Assembly: GCA_019634955.1 (NCBI GenBank)
Contig: JAHCAK010000009.1
Coordinates: 38,507-102,506, forward strand
Direction: 5' to 3'
Length of the DNA: 64,000 nucleotides
DNA from: Burkholderiales bacterium
GTDB lineage: Bacteria; Pseudomonadota; Gammaproteobacteria; Burkholderiales; Usitatibacteraceae
A program made the translations under genes and the position numbers. Positions 1 through 11,820 of the stretch are shown here, piece by piece. How positions within the stretch are numbered: the stretch's first letter is position 1; each line of letters opens with the position of its first letter. The notes beneath the pieces were generated by a model. The model was not told the DNA's origin. It worked only from the letters and a program-made list of their open reading frames with translations, and searched no databases.

Positions 1-1207
1 ACTGGCCCGTGCCCAGCGCGCGGCCGTTGATCGCGAAGGGGAACTGGCCGGTGCGCACGGCGATCCCGTCGGCCTTCGCCTTCTGCTCCGTCATCCCCAC
101 CCACGCCACCTCGGGCGAGGTGTAGATGATCCACGGGATGCAGTCGTAGTCGATGTGCGGCCTCTGGCCGGCGATGAGCTCGGCCACCATCACGCCCTCG
201 TCCTCGGCCTTGTGCGCGAGCATGGGGCCGCGCACGACGTCGCCGATGGCCCACACGTTGGGCAGGTTCGTGCGGCAGTGCGAGTCGACCTCGACGAACC
301 CGCGCTCGTCGACCTTGAGGCCCACGCCCACGGCGCCCAGCCCGTCGGTGTTCGGGATGCGTCCGACGGAGACGACCAGCTTGTCGCACTCGAGCTTCTG
401 CGCGAGGCCCTTGTCGTCGGTGTACTCGACCAGCACGCCGGTCTTGCGCGTGGTGACCTTCTCGATCTTCACGCCCAGCCGGATGTTGAGGCCCTGGCCC
501 TTGGTGAAGACCTTCCACGCCTCCTTCTGCACCGCCTCGTCGCAGGCGCCGAGGAACGCGGGCAGGGCCTCGAGGACGGTCACCTCGGAGCCCAGGCGCC
601 GCCAGACGCTGCCCAGCTCGAGGCCGATCACGCCCGCGCCGATCACGCCCAGGCGCTTGGGCGCCGCCCCGAAGGCGAGCGCGCCCTCGTTGTCGCAGAT
701 GGTCACGTTGTCCACCGGCACGTTGGGCAGGTGGCGCGCCTTCGAGCCGGTGGCCACGATCACGTGGCGGGCCTGCACCGTCTCCTTCTTCTCGCCGTTG
801 GACACCTCGATCACGTACGCGTCGCCTGCGGAGACGAAACGGCCGAACCCCTGCAGCCAGGCGATCTTGTTCTTCTTGAAGAGGAACTCGATGCCCTTGG
901 TCATCTTCGAGACGATGCCGTCCTTTCGCGACTGCATGCGCGCGACGTCGATCTTGGCCCCCGACACCGAGATGCCGTGCTCGTCCAGGTGGTGGCCCAC
1001 CTTCTCGTACTCCTCCGAGGAGGCGAGCAGCGCCTTCGACGGGATGCACCCCACGTTGAGGCAGGTGCCGCCCAGGGCGAGCTCCCCCTTCGCGTTCCTC
1101 CAGCCCTCGATGCAGGCGGTCTTCAGGCCCAGCTGGGCGGCGCGGATGGCGGCGATGTAGCCGCCGGGGCCGGCGCCGATCACGACGACGTCAAAGGTTT
1201 GCGACAT
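1..1207 (-). CDS. lpdA: dihydrolipoyl dehydrogenase (E3), C-terminus off the left edge
   Basis: Flavoprotein that reoxidises the dihydrolipoyl group of the 2-oxoglutarate dehydrogenase complex and passes electrons to NAD+, in the cytoplasm. The ATG start at 1207 gives [16 protein letters not shown], the FAD-binding GxGxxG fold. The redox-active disulfide motif [10 protein letters not shown] follows near residue 45, then a second dinucleotide-binding [10 protein letters not shown] and the AVGDV motif of the second FAD contact. About 402 codons are present of the usual 470 or so; the C-terminal dimerisation domain with its catalytic His-Glu pair lies outside the window. It is the last visible gene of the sdh-gltA-suc series on this strand, but is separated from the gene before it by 216 bp holding a long inverted repeat, so it may have separate transcript control. 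Identity is firm. Confidence 0.96.
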   Translation of the reverse strand, partial: MSQTFDVVVIGAGPGGYIAAIRAAQLGLKTACIEGWRNAKGELALGGTCLNVGCIPSKALLASSEEYEKVGHHLDEHGISVSGAKIDVARMQSRKDGIVSKMTKGIEFLFKKNKIAWLQGFGRFVSAGDAYVIEVSNGEKKETVQARHVIVATGSKARHLPNVPVDNVTICDNEGALAFGAAPKRLGVIGAGVIGLELGSVWRRLGSEVTVLEALPAFLGACDEAVQKEAWKVFTKGQGLNIRLGVKIEKVTTRKTGVLVEYTDDKGLAQKLECDKLVVSVGRIPNTDGLGAVGVGLKVDERGFVEVDSHCRTNLPNVWAIGDVVRGPMLAHKAEDEGVMVAELIAGQRPHIDYDCIPWIIYTSPEVAWVGMTEQKAKADGIAVRTGQFPFAINGRALGTGQ

Positions 1208-1240
1208 GGTGGGTCCGATCGAGTGAATCGAGTGAAATAA

Positions 1241-1401
1241 GCGGGGTGTTCATCACGGAGGTCACGGAGAACACGGAGGGCACGGAGAAAGTCCGGGGAT
1301 TCCCAGTCAATCGAAGGTCCTGCGGGGGACACGAAAGGCGATCGAGTCGCTTTCCTGCGTGCCCTCCGTGTTCTCCGTGACCTCCGTGATGAACACCCCG
1401 C
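1241..1401. repeat. long inverted-repeat element 1 with 9-bp tandem units
   Basis: Perfect 43-bp inverted repeat: left arm 1241-1283, right arm 1359-1401, loop 75 nt. Inside each arm are four consecutive 9-mers of the form NNCACGGAG (left arm from about 1252, the last unit running to 1287). The loop carries a smaller stem, GAAAG/CTTTC around 1334-1355. It starts 22 bp after the stop of the small membrane gene and ends 33 bp before the lpdA start codon, so it would be transcribed as a very stable hairpin. It shares its layout with the elements at 16903 and 32683. A role in termination, RNA processing or mobility is inference. Confidence 0.9.
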
Positions 1402-1423
1402 ATCTCCATCCTGTCCCTGCAGC

Positions 1424-1657
1424 CTAGCGCAGCCAGAAGCGGGCGATGTGGACGCCGAGCCCGGCGCAAAGGCCCGCGGCGAGCGGGTGCACGTCCTTCA
1501 GGAACATGGGCGGGTGCTTCATGAGGCCGAGCACCCAGAAGGTCGCCGCCACGGCAAGGCCCACGGCGAGCGACACCGCGAAGTGGCGCGGCAGGTAGAC
1601 GCCGAGCGCCTGCTGGAAGACCACGGCGAGGAAGCCCACCAGCAGCGACCCCAGCAC
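1424..1657 (-). CDS. small integral membrane protein, start uncertain
   Basis: Unrecognised 77-aa hydrophobic protein with three likely membrane segments: about residues 1-21, 27-48 and 58-76 (ending IARFWLR). The only usable start in frame is GTG at 1657, with a weak AAGG upstream. The frame stays open without a stop for more than 25 codons further upstream and reads as a believable basic N-terminus (KSRRKWTAATVLRKAFF) that overlaps the end of sucB, but no ATG, GTG or TTG precedes it. The real protein may therefore be about 100 aa and begin at a rare codon, or a base may be wrong. It lies between sucB and lpdA on the same strand, 74 bp after sucB. No function can be assigned. Confidence 0.55.
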   Translation of the reverse strand: MLGSLLVGFLAVVFQQALGVYLPRHFAVSLAVGLAVAATFWVLGLMKHPPMFLKDVHPLAAGLCAGLGVHIARFWLR

Positions 1658-1731
1658 GAGGAAGAACGCCTTGCGAAGGACGGTCGCGGCGGTCCACTTC
1701 CTGCGGCTCTTGCGGCGCGCGAAGCCGGCCC

Positions 1732-2955
<1,224 letters not shown>

Positions 2956-2990
2956 GTCGAATCCTTCCCGTGATCGATGCGCGGGGCCGC

Positions 2991-5837
2991 TCAGCCGGCG
3001 GCCTTCTTCGGCGGCGCGGCCTCGAGGGTCAGGGCCGCGTCGATGAGGTCCTTCTGCTGCTGGTTGTGGAGCGCGAGGTAGCCCACGGCCGGCGAGGCGG
3101 AGGACTTGCGCTGCGCCGCCGTGAGGGCCTGGTCGGGCCGCAGGTGCTCGAGCAGGTAGTGCTGGATGCGGTGCCAGGCGCCCTGGTTGGCCGGCTCCTC
3201 CTGCGCCCACACGACGCTCTTCGCGTTCGGGTACAGCGCCACCTGCGCGGCGAAGTCCGCGTGCGGGAACGGGTAGAGCTGCTCGATGCGCACGAGGGCG
3301 ACGTCCTCGATGCCGCGCTTGTCGCGCTCCGCGGCGATGTCGAAGTACACCTTGCCGGAGCAGAACACGATGCGCTTCACCTTCTTCGGCGCCGGCTTCG
3401 CCGGGTCGCCGATCACGCACTGGAAGGTGCCGGTGGCGAGGTCCTCCAGCGGCGAGCTCGACTCCTTGCGCCGCAGCAGGCTCTTGGGCGTCATCACGAC
3501 GAGGGGCTTCCTCAGGGGCCGCAGCACCTGGCGGCGCAGCATGTGGAAGAACTGCGCCGGCGTGGACGGCACGCACACCTGGATGTTGTGCTCGGCGCAG
3601 AGCTGCAGGTAGCGCTCGAGGCGCGCCGAGGAGTGCTCCGGCCCCTGACCCTCGTAGCCGTGCGGCAGGAACATGGTGAGGCCGCACAGGCGCCCCCACT
3701 TGGCCTCGCCCGAGGCGATGAACTGGTCGATCACGACCTGCGCGCCGTTGGCGAAGTCGCCGAACTGCGCCTCCCAGATCACCAGCTCGAAGGGGTTCGC
3801 CGTGGCGTAGCCGTACTCGAAGCCGAGCACCGCCTCCTCGGAGAGGAGCGAGTCGATGACGAGGAAGCTCGCCTGCCCCTCGCGCAGGTGCTGCAGCGGG
3901 AGGTACGTGCCCTGGTCCCACTTCTCGCGGTTCTGGTCGTGAAGCACCGCGTGGCGGTGCGCGAAGGTGCCGCGGCCGCTGTCCTGACCCGACAGGCGCA
4001 CGGGCGTGCCCTCGTCGAGGAGCGCGGCGTAGGCGAGGTTCTCGGCCATGCCCCAGTCGAGCGGGGCCTTGCCCTCGCCCATCTCGCGGCGGCCGGCGAG
4101 CATGCGCTCCACCGTCGGGTGCAGCTTGAAGTTCGGAGGGATGTCGGTGAGGCGCTTCGCGTAGCGCTTGAGGCGCTCCAGCGGCACGGCGGTATCCGCG
4201 GGCTGGCGCCAGTCGACCTTCATGTACGGCGCCCAGTCCACGGCGAGCGCGTGCTTGAGCCCGTAGAGGATCTTGGGGTTGGTGGGCTTGCCCTCGTCGA
4301 GCTTCGCGCGGAAGCTCGTCACCAGCTCGTCGGCGAATCCCGGGGCGATGAGGCCCTCCTTCTCCAGCCGGTCGGCGTACAGGCGCCGCGTGCCCGGGTG
4401 CTGGGCGATGCGCTTGTACATGAGCGGCTGGGTGACGAAGGGCTCGTCCTGCTCGTTGTGCCCCAGGCGCCGGAAGCACACCATGTCGATCACGACGTCC
4501 TTCTTGAAGGTGTTGCGGTAGTCGAGCGCGATCTTCGCCACCATCGCCACCGCCTCGACGTCGTCGCCGTTCACGTGGAAGACCGGCGCCTCGACCATCT
4601 TGGCGATGCCGGTGCAGTAGAGGGACGAGCGGCTGTCGCGCGTGTCGGAGGTGGTGAAGCCGATCTGGTTGTTCACGACCACGTGCACGGTGCCGCCGGT
4701 GCGGTAGCCGCGCGTCTGGGAGAGCGCGAGCGTCTCCATCACGACGCCCTGCCCCGCGAAGGCGGCGTCCCCGTGGATGAGCAGCGGCATCACCGTCTCG
4801 CCCTTGAAGTCGCCGCGGCGGTGCTGGCGTGCGCGAACCGACCCCTCGACCACGGGGTTCACGATCTCCAGGTGCGAGGGGTTGAAGGCGAGCGTGAGGT
4901 GGACGGTGCCGCCCGGCGTCTGGATGTCGGAGGAGAAGCCCTGGTGGTACTTCACGTCGCCCGAGGCGAGCTCGGCCGCCTTCCTGCCCTCGAACTCCGA
5001 GAAGAGGTCGGCTGGGATCTTGCCGAGGTTGTTCACCAGCACGTTCAGGCGCCCGCGGTGGGCCATGCCGATCACGACCTCCTTCGCGCCTTGCGCGCCC
5101 GCCTCCTCGATGAGGATGTCGAGCATCGGCACGAGGCTCTCGCCGCCCTCGCCCGAGAAGCGCTTCTGGCCGACGTAGCGCGTGTGCAGGTAGCGCTCGA
5201 GCGTCTCGGAGGCCGTGAGCCGCTCGAGCAGGAAGCGCTTCTGGCGCTCGTTGAGCGAGGGCGTGGAGAGCGTCCCCTCGAAGCGCTCGCGCAGCCAGCG
5301 CTTCTCCTCCATCGAGGAGAGGTACATGTACTCCACGCCGATCGTGTCGCAGTAGGTCTTCCTCACCATCGCCACGATCTCGCGCAGCGTGCGGCGCTCG
5401 CGGCGGTTGGCGAAGGAGCCCATCGAGAAGACGGTGTCCAGGTCCGCCTCGCCCAGCCCGTAGTAGGCGAGCTCGAGCTCGGGAACGGACACGTGGTCCA
5501 TGCGCCTCAGCGGGTCGAGGTTCGACTGGTGCGAGCCCGCGGTGCGGTGGGCGCGGATGAACATGAGGACCTTCATCTGCTTCTCGTCGTCCGCGGCCAC
5601 CGAGGTGGGCGCGGCGAGCGGGCCGCGGCGGGCGGCCGCGGCGAAGGCCTCGATCACGGGGGTGTGGGCGACGTCCGCCCCGCCCCCCGAGGCCTGCCAG
5701 GCGTCGAACTGCGCGCGCCATTCCGGGGCGACGGACGCCGGGTCCCGGAGGTAGCGCTCGTAGAGCTCCTCCACGAACGGCGCGTTGGCGCCGAAGAGGT
5801 GGGAGGACGCTTCGAACTGCTTCATGACGCTGGACAT
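2991..5837 (-). CDS. sucA: 2-oxoglutarate dehydrogenase E1 component
   Basis: Thiamine-diphosphate enzyme that decarboxylates 2-oxoglutarate and succinylates the lipoyl arm of SucB; cytoplasmic TCA-cycle complex. The 948-aa length is standard for SucA. The N-terminal E2-binding stretch ([18 protein letters not shown]) is present, followed by the typical [14 protein letters not shown] segment, the [10 protein letters not shown] motif, the TPP/Mg-binding region GDAAFAGQG...NNQIGFTT near residues 360-415, and the C-terminal transketolase-like domain. The ATG at 5837 has a second ATG five codons later, and either could serve. It is 28 bp downstream of gltA and 35 bp upstream of sucB, in one transcript direction. 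Confidence 0.97.
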   Translation of the reverse strand: MSSVMKQFEASSHLFGANAPFVEELYERYLRDPASVAPEWRAQFDAWQASGGGADVAHTPVIEAFAAAARRGPLAAPTSVAADDEKQMKVLMFIRAHRTAGSHQSNLDPLRRMDHVSVPELELAYYGLGEADLDTVFSMGSFANRRERRTLREIVAMVRKTYCDTIGVEYMYLSSMEEKRWLRERFEGTLSTPSLNERQKRFLLERLTASETLERYLHTRYVGQKRFSGEGGESLVPMLDILIEEAGAQGAKEVVIGMAHRGRLNVLVNNLGKIPADLFSEFEGRKAAELASGDVKYHQGFSSDIQTPGGTVHLTLAFNPSHLEIVNPVVEGSVRARQHRRGDFKGETVMPLLIHGDAAFAGQGVVMETLALSQTRGYRTGGTVHVVVNNQIGFTTSDTRDSRSSLYCTGIAKMVEAPVFHVNGDDVEAVAMVAKIALDYRNTFKKDVVIDMVCFRRLGHNEQDEPFVTQPLMYKRIAQHPGTRRLYADRLEKEGLIAPGFADELVTSFRAKLDEGKPTNPKILYGLKHALAVDWAPYMKVDWRQPADTAVPLERLKRYAKRLTDIPPNFKLHPTVERMLAGRREMGEGKAPLDWGMAENLAYAALLDEGTPVRLSGQDSGRGTFAHRHAVLHDQNREKWDQGTYLPLQHLREGQASFLVIDSLLSEEAVLGFEYGYATANPFELVIWEAQFGDFANGAQVVIDQFIASGEAKWGRLCGLTMFLPHGYEGQGPEHSSARLERYLQLCAEHNIQVCVPSTPAQFFHMLRRQVLRPLRKPLVVMTPKSLLRRKESSSPLEDLATGTFQCVIGDPAKPAPKKVKRIVFCSGKVYFDIAAERDKRGIEDVALVRIEQLYPFPHADFAAQVALYPNAKSVVWAQEEPANQGAWHRIQHYLLEHLRPDQALTAAQRKSSASPAVGYLALHNQQQKDLIDAALTLEAAPPKKAAG

Positions 5838-5865
5838 GGAGGCCTCGTGTGGCGGGAACGGCGCG

Positions 5866-7173
<1,308 letters not shown>

Positions 7174-7195
7174 GCGTGTCTCCCAGTGGGCCGCC

Positions 7196-7453
7196 TCAGG
7201 CGGCCTTCAGTCGTTGCAAGAGCGGCAGCAGGGCCGGGTCGGGGCAGGGCTTGCGCCCCATCACGAGATCCAGCAGATCGTTGTCCGGCATCGCGAGCAG
7301 CCTCGCGAGGCTTCCTGCCTCCGATTCGTCCAGCTCTTCCCCGCAACCCGCCCAGAACCGCCCGAGCACGATGTCGAGCTCGAGCAGCCCGCGGCGGCTT
7401 CTCCACCTGAGCCGTTGCGTCTCTCGCGAGCGCACGGCTTCGCATTGCCTCAT
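7196..7453 (-). CDS. sdhE: FAD assembly factor SdhE
   Basis: Small cytoplasmic protein that helps attach FAD covalently to SdhA. The 85-aa product carries the family signature as [15 protein letters not shown] (usual form RxGxxELD), followed by the acidic helix [24 protein letters not shown]. The start ATG at 7453 overlaps the sdhB stop codon (ATGA), so translation is probably coupled to sdhB. The neighbouring sdhA supplies the client protein. Position after sdhB and before gltA is the usual betaproteobacterial arrangement. Confidence 0.93.
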   Translation of the reverse strand: MRQCEAVRSRETQRLRWRSRRGLLELDIVLGRFWAGCGEELDESEAGSLARLLAMPDNDLLDLVMGRKPCPDPALLPLLQRLKAA

Positions 7454-8145
7454 ACGGCCCGGCGCACCATCAGCTCCTTGATCCGGCCGATGGCGAGCGT
7501 CGGGTTGAGCCCCTTCGGGCACACGTCCACGCAGTTCATGATCGTGTGGCAGCGGAAGAGGCGGTAGGGATCCTCGAGGTCGTCGAGGCGCTCGTTCACC
7601 GCCTGGTCGCGGCTGTCCGCGATGAAGCGGTAGGCGTTGAGCAGCCCCGCGGGGCCCACGAACTTGTCCGGGTTCCACCAGAACGACGGGCAGGAAGTCG
7701 AGCAGCAGGCGCACAGGATGCACTCGTAGAGGCCGTCGAGCTCGGCGCGCTCGGCGGGCGACTGCAGGCGCTCCTTCTCCGGCAGGGGCCGCGGGTCGAT
7801 CACGTACGGCTTCACCGAGTGGTACTGGTCGAAGAACTGCGTCATGTCCACGATGAGGTCGCGGACGATGGGCAGCCCCGGCAGCGGCTTGATCACCACC
7901 GGCTCGGCGAGGTCCGCGAGCTTGGTGATGCAGGCGAGCCCGTTCTTCCCGTTGATGTTCATCGCGTCGGACCCGCACACCCCCTCGCGGCAGGACCGGC
8001 GCAGCGCGAGCGTGTCGTCGGTCGCCTTGATGCGCACCAGGGCGTCGAGCAGCATCCGGTCGGCGGGGCCCATGGCCACGTCGTAGTCCTGGAAGTACGG
8101 CCGGGCGTCCTTGTCGGGGTCGTATCGCTGGATGCGGAATCTCAT
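7450..8145 (-). CDS. sdhB: succinate dehydrogenase iron-sulfur subunit
   Basis: Electron-transfer subunit of complex II, passing electrons from the SdhA flavin to ubiquinone at the membrane face. The 231-aa protein shows the [2Fe-2S] motif (CREGVCGSDAMNINGKNGLAC) near residue 55, then CILCACCSTSCPSFWWN and CHTIMNCVDVCPKGLNP for the [4Fe-4S] and [3Fe-4S] clusters. Full length for the family. It begins with ATG at 8145, 91 bp after sdhA; that gap contains no obvious gene or terminator. Its stop overlaps sdhE by four bases. Confidence 0.97.
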   Translation of the reverse strand: MRFRIQRYDPDKDARPYFQDYDVAMGPADRMLLDALVRIKATDDTLALRRSCREGVCGSDAMNINGKNGLACITKLADLAEPVVIKPLPGLPIVRDLIVDMTQFFDQYHSVKPYVIDPRPLPEKERLQSPAERAELDGLYECILCACCSTSCPSFWWNPDKFVGPAGLLNAYRFIADSRDQAVNERLDDLEDPYRLFRCHTIMNCVDVCPKGLNPTLAIGRIKELMVRRAV

Positions 8146-8236
8146 GGGACCAAAGGCCTATGTCGGATTGAGTGTCGGGGATCCGGAAGGCGCCGGTTTG
8201 CTCCAGCGCAACTTCTCCCCCTTTTTCCGCCCGCGC

Positions 8237-10003
8237 TCAGTACACGCGGGCCTTGGGTTCGATCGACTCGACGGTCAGGGGTTTCAGGTTGACCGCCTTG
8301 TACTCGAGGCGGTCGCCGTCCCGGTACCACAGGGTGTGCTTGAGCCACTGCGCGTCGTCGCGGGCGTGGAAGTCCTCGCGGTCGTGGGCGCCGCGTGTCT
8401 CCTTGCGCGCCTCGGCCGAGACCATGGTCGCCCGCGCCGCCTCGTACAGGTTGTCGAGCTCGAGGGCCTCGATGCGGGCCGTGTTGAAGACCTTGGAGCG
8501 GTCGCCGACCTGCGTGCGGGCCACGCGCTCGCCGGCGGCGCGGATCTTCTCCACGCCCTGCCGCAGCAGGTCCGGGAAGCGGAAGACGCCGCAGTGCGCC
8601 TGCATGGTTCGCTGGATCTCGTCGCGGACGGCGGCCACGTCCTCGCCGCCCTTCTGCCCGTCGAGCCGCGCCAGGCGCGCGACCGAGGCCTCTCCCGCGC
8701 CCTTCGGCAGGTCCGGGAGCGCCGCGCCGTGGGCACGGATGTGGTCCACCATGCTCATGCCGGCGCTCTTGCCCATCACCAGCAGGTCGGTGAGCGAGTT
8801 GGTGCCCAGCCGGTTGGCGCCGTGGATCGAGGCGCAGCCGCACTCGCCCGCGGCGTAGAAGCCCGGGACGACCGAGGCGGGGTTGCCGCCCGCGGGCACG
8901 ACCACCTCGCCGCGGTAGTTGGTGGGGATGCCGCCCATCTGGTAGTGGCAGGTCGGCACCACGGGGATGGGGTCCTTCGCGCAGTCCACGTTGGCGAACT
9001 TGAGGGCGATCTCGCGGATGCCCGGCAGGCGCTTGTCGATCACCTCGGGGCCGAGGTGGTCGAGCTTGAGGAGGATGTGGTCGGCGTTCGGCCCGGCGCC
9101 GCGCCCGTCCTTGATCTCGGTGGCCATCGCGCGCGAGACCACGTCGCGGGAGGCGAGGTCCTTCATCGTGGGCGCGTAGCGCTCCATGAAGCGCTCGCCG
9201 TCCTTGTTGAGCAGGATGCCGCCCTCGCCGCGCACGCCCTCGGTGATGAGGACGCCGGCGCCGGCGACCCCCGTCGGGTGGAACTGCCAGAACTCCATGT
9301 CCTCCAGCGGGATGCCGGCGCGCGCGGCCATGCCCAGGCCGTCGCCGGTGTTGATGAAGGCGTTCGTGGAGGAGGCGAAGATGCGCCCGGAACCGCCGGT
9401 GGCGAAGAGCGTGGCCTTGGCCTGGAAGAGGACCACCTCCCCCGTTTCCATCTCGAGCGCGGTCACGCCGAGCACGGTGCCGTCGGCGGCGCGCACGAGG
9501 TCGAGCGCCATCCACTCGACGAAGAACTGCGTGCGCGCGAGCACGTTGCGCTGGTAGAGCGTGTGCAGCATCGCGTGCCCGGTGCGGTCGGCCGCGCAGC
9601 ACGAGCGCTGCACGGGCTTCTCGCCGAAGTTCGCCGAGTGCCCGCCGAACGGCCGCTGGTACACGGTGCCGTCGTCGTTGCGGTCGAACGGCATGCCGAA
9701 GTGCTCGAGCTCGATCACGACCTCCGGCGCCATGCGGCACATGAACTCGATGGCGTCCTGGTCGCCCAGCCAGTCCGACCCCTTGATGGTGTCGTACATG
9801 TGCCAGTGCCAGCTGTCCTCGCCCATGTTGCCGAGCGCCGCGCCCACGCCGCCCTGGGCGGCCACGGTGTGCGAGCGCGTCGGGAAGACCTTGGAGAGCA
9901 CGGCGACCTTGAGGCCGGCGTTGGAGAGCTCGAGCGCCGCGCGCAGTCCCGAGCCGCCCGCCCCCACGATCACCGCGTCGAACCTGCGTACCGGAAGTGG
10001 CAT
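8237..10003 (-). CDS. sdhA: succinate dehydrogenase flavoprotein subunit
   Basis: Catalytic subunit of complex II, oxidising succinate to fumarate on the cytoplasmic side. The 588-aa protein opens with the FAD fold (FDAVIVGAGGSGLRAALELS) and has the flavinylation histidine in RSHTVAAQGG near residue 43. The substrate-binding and capping domains, including HPTGVAGAGVLITEGVRGEGG near residue 240 and the GANRLGTNSL region near 395, are intact. The start codon lies one base after the sdhD stop. SdhE, needed for FAD attachment, is encoded in the same operon. Confidence 0.97.
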   Translation of the reverse strand: MPLPVRRFDAVIVGAGGSGLRAALELSNAGLKVAVLSKVFPTRSHTVAAQGGVGAALGNMGEDSWHWHMYDTIKGSDWLGDQDAIEFMCRMAPEVVIELEHFGMPFDRNDDGTVYQRPFGGHSANFGEKPVQRSCCAADRTGHAMLHTLYQRNVLARTQFFVEWMALDLVRAADGTVLGVTALEMETGEVVLFQAKATLFATGGSGRIFASSTNAFINTGDGLGMAARAGIPLEDMEFWQFHPTGVAGAGVLITEGVRGEGGILLNKDGERFMERYAPTMKDLASRDVVSRAMATEIKDGRGAGPNADHILLKLDHLGPEVIDKRLPGIREIALKFANVDCAKDPIPVVPTCHYQMGGIPTNYRGEVVVPAGGNPASVVPGFYAAGECGCASIHGANRLGTNSLTDLLVMGKSAGMSMVDHIRAHGAALPDLPKGAGEASVARLARLDGQKGGEDVAAVRDEIQRTMQAHCGVFRFPDLLRQGVEKIRAAGERVARTQVGDRSKVFNTARIEALELDNLYEAARATMVSAEARKETRGAHDREDFHARDDAQWLKHTLWYRDGDRLEYKAVNLKPLTVESIEPKARVY

Positions 10004-10004
10004 G

Positions 10005-10367
10005 TCAGCGGCCCCAGAGGATGGATGCGGACCAGACGAGGTAGGCGACGAGCGTCGCGCCCACCGCGGCCTCGAGCGCCAGGCGCAGCCCCGCGGGCTT
10101 CACGTAGTCCATGATGATGTCGCGCACGCCGACCCACGCGTGGTAGAGGAGCGCGACGAGGAAGAGCATGGTGGCCGGGCGCACGAAGGCGCCGGAGAAG
10201 AGGGCCTTCCAGTCCGCCCAGGTCGCGGGCGGGCACCACAGGAGCAGCACGGCCATGAAGACCGTGTAGGCCGCCATCGCGACGGCGGTGAGGCGCTGCA
10301 GCAGCCAGTCCGACAGGCCGAAGTGCGCGCCGACGGGGTTCTTGACGGCGCTCACCAGATCCTCCAC
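10005..10367 (-). CDS. sdhD: succinate dehydrogenase membrane anchor subunit
   Basis: Small membrane anchor that binds haem b and quinone with SdhC. The 120-aa product has three predicted membrane helices (about 25-50, 60-80, 95-117) and the family segment LYHAWVGVRDIIMDYVKP, whose histidine is the likely haem ligand. The start is GTG at 10367, placed 16 bp inside the end of sdhC, which implies translational coupling. sdhA follows after one base. Confidence 0.93.
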   Translation of the reverse strand: MEDLVSAVKNPVGAHFGLSDWLLQRLTAVAMAAYTVFMAVLLLWCPPATWADWKALFSGAFVRPATMLFLVALLYHAWVGVRDIIMDYVKPAGLRLALEAAVGATLVAYLVWSASILWGR

Positions 10368-10738
10368 GCGACGAGGAGGGTGGCGGCGGCGCCGAGGGCG
10401 AACACGAGCTTCGCGGAGGCGCGCGCCGGGGCCTTCGCCACGCCCAGGTGCACGTCGAGCAGGAGGTAGCGGATGCCGGCGAAGAAATGGTGCAGGTAGA
10501 GCCAGGCGAAGGCGAGCACGATCACCTTGACCGCCGGGTCGGCGAAGAATTCCCTCCAGCGCAGCCAGCCGGCCTCCGAGCCGAGCGTGGACTGCAGCAG
10601 GTAGAGCGCGATCGGGATGACCGGCAGGAAGAGGACGGCGCCGGAGATGCGGTGGAAGATCGAGACCAGCCCCGGGACGGGCAGGTGCGCGAGGTTGAGG
10701 TCGTAATACTTCGGTCTCTGCTTGGGCGCAGTTGTCAT
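10352..10738 (-). CDS. sdhC: succinate dehydrogenase cytochrome b556 subunit
   Basis: Membrane anchor of complex II. The ATG at 10738 gives a 128-aa protein (MTTAPKQRPKYYDLNLAHLP); the frame is open further upstream, but that part is arginine-rich and unlike the family, so it was excluded. Family signatures are both visible: SIFHRISGAVLF near residue 27 (quinone site) and LHHFFAGIRYLLLDVHLG near residue 80 (haem histidine). Three membrane helices are predicted. It overlaps sdhD by 16 bp and is the first gene of the sdh-sdhE-gltA-suc series. A TAGAAT -10-like box lies 86 bp upstream. Confidence 0.95.
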   Translation of the reverse strand: MTTAPKQRPKYYDLNLAHLPVPGLVSIFHRISGAVLFLPVIPIALYLLQSTLGSEAGWLRWREFFADPAVKVIVLAFAWLYLHHFFAGIRYLLLDVHLGVAKAPARASAKLVFALGAAATLLVAWRIW

Positions 10739-10823
10739 TTTCCGGTCCTGGGTGGCATGGCGGCTGCCAGGCGGCGGCGGGAGGGGAGCGGTGGCACGAT
10801 CCCGCTTCGCTGCGAGCCGGGCG

Positions 10824-10829
10824 ATTCTA
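10824..10829 (-). promoter_or_regulatory. possible -10 box for the sdhC operon
   Basis: On the minus strand the bases read TAGAAT in the 173-bp gap between the GntR gene stop and sdhC, about 86 bp before the sdhC start. A convincing -35 is not visible (GTGCGG at 17 bp spacing). The same TAGAAT hexamer recurs before 13814, 31167 and the EamA gene, so it is probably the common -10 form in this genome. Confidence 0.4.
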
Positions 10830-10911
10830 CCGTGGATTTGTTGCGACCGCACATGCGCATACCCCTGCAACCCTGCGCTCCGTGGGGGGATCGCGACGCG
10901 CGCGACGCGCG

Positions 10912-11646
10912 TCAGGCGAGCTCGTTGAAGTAGGAGAACCCGTCGGTGACGCACAGCCCGCGGCGCCACTCCACCGGCATGTCGCCGTAGGTGAAGGCGA
11001 TGCGGTCGACGCAGAGCAGCGGCGTGCCGGGCACCACGCGCAGGTGCGCCGCCGCGCCGGCGTCGGCCGCCACGGCGCGTATGCGCTCCTCGGCGCGGAT
11101 CATGCGCAGCCCGTAGACGGCCTCGTAGAAGCTGTACATCGACCCCTTGTACTCCTCGAGCTTCGGCACCGTGAGGCCGGGGAAGCGGCTCGCGGCGAGC
11201 ACCATCTCGTCGAGGATGAGCGGGCGGCCGCGGAACTCGAGCACGCGCAGGATCACGTGCACCGGGGACGCCGCCTTGATCGCGAGCGCGCGCGCGATCT
11301 CGGCGCTCGCGCGGCCCTTCCTCACGTCGACCAGCACGCTGTGCGGGTGCAGCTTCTCGCCGCTGTCGGGCATGACGCGCAGGAACCGGTACTGGTAGGA
11401 AGGCTCGCTATGCGAGGCGACGTAGGTGCCCTTGCCCTGGCGGCGGACGAGGATGTGCTCGCTCGCCAGCTCGTCGATCGCCTTCCTCACCGTGCCCTGG
11501 CTCACGCGGAAGCGCGCCGCGAGCTCCACCTCCGAGGGAATCGCCTCGCCCGGCTTCCACTCCCCGGCCACGAGGCTCTGGGTGATGAGGATCTTGATCT
11601 GCTCGTAGAGCGGCCGGAAGGACGGCGGCGGCAGGGTCTCGGTCAT
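10912..11646 (-). CDS. GntR-family regulator with UTRA domain (HutC/FarR subfamily)
   Basis: One-domain DNA-binding repressor or activator with a small-molecule sensing domain. The 244-aa protein has a winged helix-turn-helix (IPSEVELAARFRVSQGTVRKAIDEL, about residues 39-65; wing QGKGTYV) and a C-terminal UTRA fold (residues about 95-240, VHVILRVLEFRGRPLILDEM and later GLCVTDGFSYFNEL). It is read divergently from the CoA-ester lyase/prp operon and runs in the same direction as sdhC downstream. A 12-bp palindrome in its own promoter region (11681-11692) is a likely operator. A role as sensor of a TCA or methylcitrate intermediate is inferred from position only. Confidence 0.9.
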   Translation of the reverse strand: MTETLPPPSFRPLYEQIKILITQSLVAGEWKPGEAIPSEVELAARFRVSQGTVRKAIDELASEHILVRRQGKGTYVASHSEPSYQYRFLRVMPDSGEKLHPHSVLVDVRKGRASAEIARALAIKAASPVHVILRVLEFRGRPLILDEMVLAASRFPGLTVPKLEEYKGSMYSFYEAVYGLRMIRAEERIRAVAADAGAAAHLRVVPGTPLLCVDRIAFTYGDMPVEWRRGLCVTDGFSYFNELA

Positions 11647-11680
11647 GGCGCGAGGATACCACGGCGGGGTCGATCCTTTG

Positions 11681-11692
11681 TCTTATATAAGA
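11681..11692. promoter_or_regulatory. palindromic operator candidate TCTTATATAAGA
   Basis: Perfect 12-bp palindrome in the 174-bp divergent gap between the GntR gene and the plus-strand operon, AT-rich in a very GC-rich setting. Imperfect symmetry extends to TTGT/ACAA on both sides. It is 11 bp upstream of a TTGACA -35 box for the plus-strand genes and about 35 bp upstream of the GntR start codon. GntR-family operators are commonly short AT-rich palindromes in such gaps; binding by this protein is inference. Confidence 0.65.
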
Positions 11693-11703
11693 TACAAGTC
11701 CTG

Positions 11704-11733
11704 TTGACACCCCGGCGCGGCGCGGCGTAGCAT
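11704..11733 (+). promoter_or_regulatory. promoter of the CoA-ester lyase/prp operon
   Basis: Consensus -35 TTGACA at 11704-11709, followed by TAGCAT at 11728-11733 (18-bp spacing; GTAGCA at 17 bp is the alternative). The start codon of the first gene is at 11821, giving a leader of about 80 nt. It lies just downstream of the TCTTATATAAGA palindrome, so a protein bound there could act on it. Confidence 0.6.
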
Positions 11734-11820
11734 GCTGCGCAGCAGCAAGCGCTTTCCGGGCATCCCGGGCCCCTCCGGCCGGCCAGCGCGTTTCTCTTGC
11801 CAAATCAGAGGCTTGCCGCC

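Noticed and set aside
11797..11820. TTG 11797 as start of the first CoA-ester lyase
   Set aside because: ATG 11821 has a better-placed AGAGG and matches the family N-terminus.
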